A stretch of 64,000 nucleotides of DNA from Culex pipiens pallens (lineage: Eukaryota; Arthropoda; Insecta; Diptera; Culicidae): NCBI RefSeq assembly GCF_016801865.2, contig NC_068938.1, positions 116,338,615-116,402,614 of the forward strand, given 5' to 3'. The notes beneath the pieces are model-generated. The model did not search any database and had not been told where the DNA came from. It worked only from the letters and a program-made list of their open reading frames with translations. Within the stretch, counting starts at the first letter, position 1. Each line of letters starts with the position of its first letter. Below are positions 11,501 through 23,500 of this stretch, piece after piece. The position numbers and the translations under genes are program-made.

Positions 11501-14500
11501 GCGTACAATGTTCTATCCCAATTTACATCACCTTCAGGCAAACTTAGGAAAAGTACCTTTTCTTTACATTTTTTTTAGTTTTTCTCATACAACACAACCT
11601 CAACAGATTTGGCTCACATTTCACAGATACTAAAATTTGCCGTTGGAATCGAAAAATGCATTATGTTCCTGATTTTGTGTTCAAAATTGTCATTGTTTTT
11701 GTCATCCGATTCTACGTTCTAACTGATGTTTTAAGTAAGCATATTAAACAACCAGCAGTAGAATAGTATAATGAATAAACATAATGCAACACATTGCTTT
11801 GTGAGTCGAACGAATAATTAAGTTGTATAACTGATAACACAGAACTATCGTTTACGAATCGAAGGACAGCGTGTCTACATCGAACTTGAAACTTACTTGT
11901 CTTTTCATATCGTTGGCTCTACTATAGTCTAGGTCTAGCTTAGAAAAGGATGATTGGTAGTATGGATTATTTTTGTATGATAAATTACCATAATCGTTCA
12001 TAAATGGTGGATAATCGACGGGAAATTGACGCCTATTTAAAAAATTAAATGATGAAGATGATGATGGTAAGTTTGTCAGTGACCTCGACATAATCGGGTT
12101 TGAAGCATAATGTTGAGACAGGATATTTTTCGTCTGAGACAGGATACTATGTGGCTGGGAGTGTACAATCGGCGAATTTGCGTAAGTATTGCTGTAAATT
12201 GGCTTCGACAGCAGATAGTCGGAAGAAGGTCGATAACCGCCAACATAGTTTACCATGCTGGATGTATTATAGTTTGGCATATGAGTGTTGACATTTGGAT
12301 ACGAACAAAAGTTTGTTGGCATTGGCATTAGTTTCTCATAAGTCGGAGGAGGTGGAGGTGGAGGTGGTGGTGGTGGTGGTTGTAGTGGTTGTTGTAGTTG
12401 AGGATTCTGGTAAAGTGATGGATGGCTCATTAAAGAGTCAACAGAACCGATGGGTTGATGCGTCATTGTGGGTGTCTGTGCATAACGCATGTTCAATATA
12501 TTTGATGATCTAGATAATGACTTCGTAGTTTCGCTTAACAAATTCGTTATATTGGCTGACTGCGAGTAAAGATTCGCTGCATTTTCTGAGAGATTACAAT
12601 AATCAACTAACGAGTTGTTAGATGGTAAACCACTTATGCTATATCGTCTTGCTGGTAATCGTGCAGCACGATCCAACATTGTCGTCGATGTGTAGTTAGT
12701 GCTATAATTTGACGGTTGCCCCTGGTAAAGATTTCGCGTTAACTCTGGTGTTGTAGAGCAGGTCTCGTAATCAAACATCTGAAATGTGTGTCAAAAGGAA
12801 AAGAACACAATTGATGTTCACCGCGATATTTGTTTTTCGTTAAAAATTTATGTTTTGGATTTCAAGAAAATGGGAAAGCGATAATTAAACTCAATCTAAG
12901 ACGTTCAGATCAATTAAGTTAGATTTGCTAGATTGTATGGTTGAAATGTATAGTTTCATCATTTGCAGTATACTTGCAGTGTAGACCCCATTCAAAAAAT
13001 ACACAGCTAGAAAGTGATTGTTACTGGGATCAAACAATAGCAAAAATTGATAGACCAATGCAACGTGCCTTGAAGATTTTTAGCAAGATTGTTTTTTAAA
13101 GAGTGCATTTTATAGTATATTTTGTTACATGGATGCTGGAAGTATCTTCAGCACTTTTTATTAAGAAACTATATTGTTGCCGATAGGTTTCGTCAAAAAT
13201 GATAGATATTTTGACGAAAGAATTATTGATCATCAAAAATATTAAAACGCATTTTAATGCAGAGTTGTAGTGTCAGGTATGGAGATTCATAAAAAAAAGA
13301 CATCATCAGATTTATTTGGTTCTGACAAAATAATACAAAAATACGTAAACTGACTAAACTAACCTACTGGAAATGTGGCTGATTACAAAAGCTAAATCTG
13401 AGGTGCGCAATTCATTGGTAGTTGTCTCTGTACGTGATCTGGCGGTTGATTCCAATACAAAACAAGAATGTTTGCTCAATAAGGCGATTTATTTTCAGTA
13501 GCTTGCAGTATCATAAGTAATAATTCTTTCGCCAAATAATGAAAAATAGGTAGATATTGCAAAACAACAACTATTTTGTTTAATCAGCTACTGTTCAACA
13601 ATGGCGGATTGTGTGAGTATGTGCCGTGTTCACTATTGCTTTACGTGTAAACTATTTTTTATGTCACTATTGGTAGAGTTCGTGTTTTATAATAAGGAAA
13701 AAAACATAATTTTTATTTTTAACATAACAGAAAGTAAAGTGTAGTGCTGCATCTATAGATCAATTACGAATACAACCGTGATAAGTCTACTTTGCTTCAA
13801 TATGTACTTTCAATACTTTTCACAAACTCAAACGGTGTACATTGTACATTGAATCTTTTGAGAATCCAATTGCCCTCACCTGCTTTTGCGCCAGAGCCTG
13901 CATTTGCTGAAACATTTGGCGTTCCTCCTCTTTGCCTTAATTGCAAGTATTTCAAAATGAAAATAAAAGTATTTGTTGAGCTAGCTTGAAGTGTGACATT
14001 TCAAAGAGTATATTTTTACACAGAAACCCTTTGACACATACACATATGAGTAAGTTGAGCAGACAATTAAAATGCCCCAAGGTCGCCGGGAGTTACGAAA
14101 AGCATGTGAAGTAGAAGGCACTTACCCATTCCTTTACTCTGCAACATCTCCAGCAGTTTTTTGATGCTCTCATCTCGGGCTTGCAGAGTTTGTTTCTGCG
14201 TTTCTATCCGCAATTCGAGTTCCTGCGTTATTGTGAAAGAGGAAGTATAATGGAAAAAGGAAATAAGAGTTAATTATTAAAGGAAATGGCACATGAATCA
14301 TAAAGATTGTGCAAAGAGGTCAACCGCTGCGGTCGTGTTTGAAGCATAATAAATGACGCAGCATAACTATCTGGCTCAAACAGAATGAATAAATGAAAGT
14401 GTCTGCTAATGACAATCAATAGATTTTGTGAAGCAATCTTAAAAGTACTTCACTAATTGCTTATCGAACATTCATGTTAAGTTTAAGGTTTTATCGGGGA

Positions 14501-17500
14501 ATAAAGATAATCGCTTTCCCATTTATCAGAAATCCTTTTACTAAGACAACACATTGAAGACGTGACGGGGTTTTCATAAGTTTGTTCAACAGTTTTCCTA
14601 CCTTGATTGTATCTCGCAAAATTGAAATCTCTCGCTGGAGATGTTCATTTTCTGCATACAAAGCTTCCATCTGCTGCTGCATCTCAATGTTTGGAGCTCG
14701 CATTCTCAGACGCAGTTCCTCTTCGAGCTGTCGAACCAACATTGCTTGTTTCTATGTATGATGAGTCAAAAATAGGTGAGAATAAGTCGCATACGTTCAT
14801 GATCTTTACAGCGTAACACTCTTTTACCTGATTTTCACTATTTAGCAGCTTAAGTTGATCATTGATGAGGCTGTATTTGGCGCTTTCCTCTTTTCGAAGA
14901 GCTCGCTCTTTTTTCAACTCCGGAGACCAAAAGGTTTTGATACTATGCATAGAGCTACCTAGTTTTTGATTAGTCAGTTCGAGTTCCTTTTTGAGATTGC
15001 CAAGTTCGCGTTGCAAATCATTGTTTTGAACTTGCAAATCTCCGAGATATCCCCGATCTGGCATGCCTGCAACCAAACAAAACAACATCAATAAGCAAAA
15101 CATGCGCAAGCTCCCGCGTCGTATAGTTCATACTCTGTCTTGCAGGACGGCCGTACAATTCCTCCTCGAGGTAGAGTCCCCGTTCGAGTGAGCGATCTCG
15201 CGATCGATCCCGGGGCTCCCGGATCGGAATGAATTCCCGGTCATGAGGATCAACCAGTCCCCTATCCAACGATTGATATCGTGTTCCTAGAATTGAACAG
15301 GTTTTGAGTTTCCGTACTTATATTGATAGTTTTCAATTCATGAAATTTAGTTACAACCCAGTTTTTTTTCTTTCAAAGAATCACATCCCAGAATTCTGTC
15401 CCATTTTAGAGTAGGTATGTTACGTAAAATTCCCCGAGGAATCAGATAAATTAAATTTTATTGAAATGACGATCCCAACTGTGAGTTTTCAGGACAAACT
15501 TGTTATGCGAACATGGGCAGTGAAGAAAATGTTGACGATGTTTTTCCATCTTCATACAAAAAAGATACAAGTTTTCACATTTTTTTTGTGTTTCAAAGGT
15601 TTGCTCTTAAAGCTTCAACCATAAAAAACTTATTTAGTGACATTTTCAAACAATATAGTACCGTAATCTGAGGTGAATCGGGACTACAGTCTGAATAGGG
15701 ACACTAGTTTTTAGAGCACTTAAAGCTTTTAAATTTGGAAATGGATGTACACATTTTGTTGGCCTGAGTCTGTTCTAACCGAAACCAACTAGACAAATCA
15801 AAATGCTGTGCTCCAACATGGTTAAAACTGCTGTCCCAATTCGTCCCCCCCCCATGTGTCCCGATTGACCCCAGTTTACGGTACCTTGAATACAAATGGG
15901 TCATTTCGCGCTAAGTGGCGTGGCGCACCACTCGAAATTGACGATCCCTGATTAAGCTCAAATTTGGTGGACCTATTGATACTATCAAAATATGTATGAA
16001 TTTCGATTTTAAACCAAATTGGACCACCCCTTCTGTTTTGGCACCGCCCAAAATTTTGCGAATTTCGAAAATTTGCCAAAAAACCTCGACTGCTTTTTTT
16101 AAAGAAAATTGGGCGCTGAATTTTGAGTTTGAGTAGAAATGTGAATAAAACGTACTAATTGTAAGTGTCAGGTAAACATGAGTCGATGTGCTTGTTCGTT
16201 TTTTAGGCAAAATGCATTGCGTGGTAGTTGAAATTCTGCAACTTTTTTTAAATGTAAAATCGTCTGTGAAACACGATGGTGATGTTTAATTTAAAAATAA
16301 ATTGCATGTGAAGTTTTCAATTGCTTAATGCACAAATGGTTGTTTCGAATCGAAAATCTGATAACGCCATTTAATTTAGCGACCGATTTCATTAAAAAAG
16401 AGCTTTTAAGTTTTGTTCTATCATTTTTTGTTTCTGAGAAATGGCCATCTGAAAATAGAGGTTATTTGAAAAAATGTTACAAATTGCAAAACTTTCGGAC
16501 GGTGTCAAAAGAGAAGGGATGGTCCATTTTTTTCTGAAATTTGGGATTCTTGCATGTTTCAATAGTATAAACAGCTCTTCAAAACTCAGCCCCTCCGGCA
16601 CGAGATAACAAAAAATGGAGCTCGGATTCGTGATCAGGGGCAAAAGTTACAGCATTTGGCTCATAGCAAAAATCTGCTTCATTCAAGTAAAACTTAAGAT
16701 TATAAAAATCTCAGCGGTCTTACTATGAATGTTTTGTTTGAGATAAATTTGGTCTTCAAACAAACTTAGTACGTACAATTTTGACAGCGCCTGGGTTCAC
16801 GTTACACAAAATAAAGCGTAACAAAGTCGTAACCCTCATGAGCCGATTGGGTAATATATGAACGGATAAAAAAAAATAGTGTTGGCTCACATTCCTAGTC
16901 AAATGCAATGGAGTGATGGTTTTTTAAATAAATTTATGTTTATTAGGTCTTTTTCGGTACTGGGACCTGGTTAGGACCGAGTCGGCTTTTGTAAATACCA
17001 GTGTTCCCACGAACCTAAGCCATCGGCTAGGCTAGGTTCATTTTTCTGGTTCAGGTTCACACCACACGTCGGCAAGCATCGTCGGCTCAGGCTCACTGAG
17101 TGCCGTGAGCCATGGTTCATTTGGTTCAAACCAGGCGAGGCTAGCCAAAATGAACCATTGGCTTGAACCAGGCTTGAACCTGGCTTGAACCTGATCAAAG
17201 AATGTTAGGCTAAACGGCAAGCTTTGTTACACCGTAGTATGCTCAAACCGTAACATTGTTACACCGTAACATTGTTACACCGTAACATTGTCATACCGTA
17301 ACATTGTTACACCGTAACATTATTACGGTGTAAGGAATGTCACGGTGTAATGATAGCTACGATGCAACGAATGTTGCGGTGTAACCATGTTACGGTGTAA
17401 CAATGTTACGGTGTAATGAATGTTACGGTGTAACAATGTTACGGTGTAACAATGTTACGGTGTAACAATGTTACGGTGTAACGAATGTTGCGGTGTAACA

Positions 17501-20500
17501 ATGTTACGGTGTAACCATATTACGGTGTAACAATGTTACGGTGTAATAAATGTTGCGGTGTAACAATGTTACGGTGTAACGAATTTTGTGGTGCAACAAT
17601 GTTACGGTGTAATCATAATACGGTGTAACAATGTTACGGTGTAACGAATGTTACGGTGTAACGAATGTTACGGTGTAACGAATGATGCGGTGTAACAATG
17701 TTACGGTGTAACAATGTTACGGTGTAAGAATGTTACGGTGTAACGAATGTTACGGTGTAACGAATGATGCGGTGTAACAATGTTGCGGTGTAACAATGTT
17801 ACGGTGTAACAATGGTACGGTGTAATAAATGTTTTGGTGTTACAATGTTACTGTGTAACGAATTTTGTGGTGCAACAATGTTACGGTGTAATCATAATAC
17901 GGTGTAACAATGTTACGGTGTAACAATGTTACGGTGTAACGAATGTTACGGTGTAACAAATGATGCGGTGTAACGAATGTAACGGTGTAATAAATGTTAC
18001 ATTGTAACATTGCTACACTATAAGATTTATTACACAGTGCATTATTCCTATGGTTTTTATTAGCCTGGTTAGCCTGGCTTAAGCCATGGTTCATGGTTCA
18101 CTGAACCAGGATTGAACCACAAAAGGAGGCTTAAGCCGAACCAAGTTTATAGGTGAACCTAGCCTAACCGGTTCATTTGGGAACTCTGGTAAATACATTT
18201 TTCTGAAAGCTAAGCGTAGGACTGATGGTTTACAATGGGGAAATATTAAATATTTTTCTCTAATAAATGTTTAAAGAAATAGTGTGCTCTTAAAGAATTA
18301 AAATTCATTTTCACCATTCAATTTCACCATATTTTGTTCAACTGACTAAAAGATAATGCTCACCCTAAATTAAAAACTAACCAACCATAAGCTACTTACT
18401 GAGTTGTTCTCGAGGATACTCCATTGTGTGAGTCGGTGCTCGTGTGGCACTTCTGCTACGATGATGGCCGCCCCCTGCTGGGCTTATCGGCTCATCCATA
18501 TCTCTGTAGTATGGACTACCCATGGCTGTAAGCATATTTCACGGAAATAAGATTGAAAACTGTTATAATGAGGTGTAAAAAATGAAAGTAGTTAGACCAG
18601 GTTTTCCATTTTTTTTGTTTATACATTTGGTGAATAAGAAATGAGTCAATACTGAAATGATAAAAAGCACTGGTCAACAATATATAATCGAATAGCCGTT
18701 TTGAATATTTAAACCTTAGACCTCACTGTCCATTCTGTTACATTTTTAATAGGTTAGGTTGAGTGAAACCTAACCGATGCTCGATGCATGTCTGAACAAA
18801 TTTGTATTAGCGAGTGTCAAGATAGCACGACGATGACGAATTACTACCAGGCTGATAAACTTAGCTGATTTGAGGACGGCTTCAATCGATTAAATATTGC
18901 TGACCTGAAATGTAATTGATTCAAAACATTTGATTAAAAATAAATGCAGAAAGTTAAGGTTAAAAAATTTAGCTCAAATTAACCGTTCAGTATATGCGAT
19001 GTACAGCATGGCTTCCAACAAAAAAAAAATACTCAGAGGCAGAAATCTGTAACTATAGCTATTTTATCATTTGCTTGATCGGCTTCGATTGCTACTTGAA
19101 GTTGAAGTTCACAAAAAATAATCAAGAAGAAATTAAAGAACTTTTGATTTTTCAAAAAAGTTCTAGAACATTGGAAAGTGTGGAAAGACTTGAACTTTTT
19201 TTTGTATTACTCAAAGGCAGGATTGCCACAAATGCAGTTTTTTTCGGCACATACCAAACACTCAATCTAGTAAAACTTTGAAGAAAAACATTTTTACCAA
19301 AAACCAAATATGTCAAAAAATGTTTTTTTCATTGTTTTAAACAAACTGCTAAAATTTAAACTGTAAAAAATAATAAGTTTGTGCTTTGCGCCTGCGCTAA
19401 AAAAAATAAATTTAATTTATCACAAAACTTTGAATCTATATTAGTCAGTTATTTAGGACTGGTATGAAGTTTTAATTAAAATCTTTTAGTCATGCAAAAA
19501 ATAATAAAGGAGAATGGGCGACTTTGGTCCAAGGATGTAAATAAACGGGACCAACTTTTTTCGAAAGATCTCGCTGAGACAAGAAAAAAGTGTCTGTACC
19601 AACTCGCCGAACCCCGGGGTTTAATAGTTACAAGCTGTTGAAGTTTGAGCATTTTGGATAAAAATATATAAAATATTGTATTTTTGCTATTTCTAAAATC
19701 ATTCATAATTTTTTTTTTATTATGGATTTCGATAATCTTTACATCATTCGACGCATATTAGCAAAAACTATGAGTTCTGATATGTCTTAGCATGATTGAA
19801 ATATGACTTCTCTTGTTTCTATCCGTTTGAACCGTTTATGCAAGAGGTTTATGCAAGACCATAGAAACAAGTCGAAACTTTAAGATTTTGAAACCGAATC
19901 GTACCCAGATTGCTTCAGAGAGTACACGGATAGAAATCTTGTAAGAAAATCCGGTAGCATTGTGTTGTTGAATTCGACATCAAGAAAATGTTTTTAAAAT
20001 CGTCAACATTTTTTTTTTACTTTGAACAACAATATTATCGATTTTAAAAACATTTGCAACGAAATCGAGAAAAATGTTGACGATTTTGAAAACACTTCCA
20101 TGTCGTCAAATTCAACAACACAGTGCTACCGGATTTGCTTACAGGATTTCTATTCGTGAATGGAAGGCTACAGTTCTGAGTCATCCGAGAACTGCAACAA
20201 GCAAGAGGTCGGCTGGTTTTGATAAAGGATCATACCCGCAAAGCTACAGTGAGTAAGGTAGAATTAGAGCGTCCAATTTCCCGGGGTTACAACATTCCCG
20301 GGAAATAGGAAATTTTCTACTTTTCTAAATTCCCGGGAAGTTTTAAATTTGTTGAAAATTGTTCAGATCTTGGTTCTGATTAAAATTCTTCAACAAAATT
20401 GTTTAAAATAGATAAAAATAAGTGCGAGAATCAATTAATGCCTTAACGGCTTGTAAAAAAACTAAGAAAATATCTGAATTTTATAAATTTATAGGCTGTC

Positions 20501-23500
20501 TAGAAAAATCAACAAAATATCAACGTACAAAATATCAACAAATAATCATAAGTATTTTTTGTTACGTATTATCTTTCTAATTACAGTGTTTGGACAGCGA
20601 GTAAAATGAATCCATGATTCAAAACCATGAAATTGCTTTTAAATATAACTCTTTGAACAGTTTGAGAGAATATGATAAAGAATAATATTGAGACGATAAG
20701 TTGAAATGACAAAAAAATCATGAAGAATATATTGGCAAATCATTTATCCTGAACAAATCTTACTTGTTTGAGCTCATGAATAAATAGATAAGCATTGAGT
20801 TTACCTTAAAAATCTGCTTTTTTACCAGAAAAATCATTTGTATAAAATTACAACTCAAAGATTTTAAATATTTGGAATGGTCTACAGTTAAAATAATTTT
20901 CATAGCAAAAAAAAAGTAATAAAGTGGTTCATATTTAAACCTCGTACATACGCCATTGGTAGCTCAGGTGCTATATAGGGGAACTATACCCTTTTTCAGC
21001 CTATTTCTATTATCGGCCTATCAGCACTTTGATCATGAATTACAGCTTTTATAAATTGTTTTTGACTGTTCCAAAGTAATAAATAGCTCAAATAAAAGTG
21101 AGCAAGCAACTCTCCATTGTTGATACCTCTGAAAATGTTGATTTAATAGCGGAAAACGGCAAAAGTGATGAGAATTGGTCGACCGGCTTAGAGTGATTAA
21201 AATGGGTATATTTCCCCTAAATTCTTAACTTGAAACTGTAATTTCTCGAACAGTTTTAACGTTAAGACTTCCATCATTGTCATGATTTTTCCTTCAAAGA
21301 TATAAATTTTTGGAGCTTGGCGGAAAGGGGTGCCTTATTTTCAAATGAAATAACAACAATTTTCATTGTAACAAATAACCAGAATTATAAGAGTTTATTG
21401 TCTTTCCAAAATATCGTATTTTTTTGCTTAGCAAATAAGCAAAATTCCAGTTGTGAAAGCTGCAGAAAATAATATTACTTTAAAAATACCTTAATATGAA
21501 AATTTCAGACGAACTGCTAAGTTCAATAACAACAGTTAATTGAATTAAATACAATCAAATTGAGTTTTTTTTTAATTTTCATATTTGTTGTTAATTTAAA
21601 AAATTGTACCAAGAATTAAGGAAAATTTATACTTCTGCTTGAATTTCGGGAATTCCCGGGAAATTTACAAATTTCCTGGGAAACGGGAAATATTTTTTTC
21701 CGGGAAATCCCGGGAATTCTCGGGAATTTTTTTCCCGGGACGGGAAATTGGACGCACTAGGTAGAATACTTTATTAATGTTTTGATAAGTCCTGGGTCAT
21801 CCTAGGACTCCCTGGATGTGTGGATCTTCCGCCGTAACAAGCCAGAGGTCGACGCTGTTTGAGCCCAAGAACAAAACCGCAATGCTCCAGTCAGTATGGT
21901 AGACTGCTTTATTAATGTGTTGGGATAACTGGGGCCATTCCAGGACTTCCTGGACACTTCATCTTGTTTTATCAATTATTTAGATATAAGTTCACATTAT
22001 GAATGTCAAAACTGTGTGATTTGATGAATTCCAATATCAACTTTTATATAAAGTTTGTTTGAACGCTATAGTTAATGTCAAAACAATTAAATACAATAAA
22101 ATTGTAAATTTACCAAAAATGCGAAACATTTCACTAGAAACATTTCATAGGCGTTCGAAGCACCGGGAAGGCACAGCAGAAATGTGTGGTTTCAATTTCT
22201 TAAATTCTAGCAAATTTTTATATAAACTATCGATTGTTTTGATGTTAACAGCTTATTTGAGAGCTAGAGAATGCCTTTCACTATCATTTCAGTCCAAATT
22301 TGTGCAATTCATAAGTAAAATCGAGTGTCCAGAATTCGAAGCAAAAGTGTCCGGATTTCGAATCAGCTTTTATCAGTGTCCGGGATTCGAAGCACAACAA
22401 ATCATTTTAATTTTCAACTTGTGATGAAAAATTGTTAGAAAAGACATATTTTGCATCCATTTTCTTGAAACTGACTGTTTATGCTACATCCTGATGATAT
22501 TTCTACATTTCCAACTTATTACATGATTTTTTGCCAGCTATAACAAAAATGATATGCTACTAAGTGTCCGGATTTCAAATCATGACGTTATTTGGGTCAC
22601 TGTAACAAGAAAAAGATTGACGGCTTTTAACTGCGCATCATAACCGCATAGATTCAGTGAGTATGACAGACTGTATTGCTGTTATGTTGGGATGTTCTGG
22701 ACCATTCCATGGAGTCCTTGTAGCAGCCGTAGACCCACAAATCATAACTCCAGGGAGTTCTTAGACGACCCAAGACATCCCAAGCCATTAACAAAGCAGT
22801 CTACCATACTCACTGAAGCTATTCGGGTATGATCCGTGGTAAAAACCGGTCGACATTTTGCTTGTTACGGTAGTAGACTTACAGATCTTAACTCCAGGGA
22901 GTCCTAAAATGATCCAAGACATGTCAACACAGAAAAAAATCATTTCTCGGAATCGTGAATTAAGTTCACGAATGTGAGAACAACGAAGGAATTTATTCAT
23001 GATTATGGTGCATTTGCACTATAAACGTGCATATATTCCTTTGTGGTTATCGCATTCGTGAAATAAATTCACGAATTCGCGAATTGATTTTTTTCCGTGA
23101 AGCTTTGCGGATATGATCAGAGGTAAAAATCACTGCCTACCTCTTGCTTGGTAGACGGTAGACTCACCGGTCTTAACTCCAAGGTGTTCTCGGATGACTC
23201 AGAACATCCCAATAAGTTGTTACAACATTACACTGTAGCCTTCCATACTCACTGAAGCAGTCTGGGTAGGATTCGATTTCAAAATCATGAAGTTTTAACT
23301 TGTTTCTATGGTATGCCTCTTGCACAAACGGTTCAAACAGATAGAAACAAGAGAAATCATGCTAAAACATATCAGAACTCATAGTTTTTGCTGATACGCG
23401 TCGAATGATGTCAAGATTATTGAAATCCACAATAAAAAAGAGATTTTATGAATGATTTTAAAAATAGCAAAAATACAATGTTTTATACATTTTTATCCAA

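Noticed and set aside
11852..12778. 308-codon ORF as an independent intronic gene
   Set aside because: A consensus acceptor abuts its ATG, an ideal donor lies near its end, and both are in phase with brp, so a cassette or terminal brp exon is the simpler reading. I keep the alternative in the feature text.
17221..18020. CRISPR-like array with regular repeats
   Set aside because: Units are contiguous 16-17-bp palindromic repeats without unique spacers, inside a hAT-type element.
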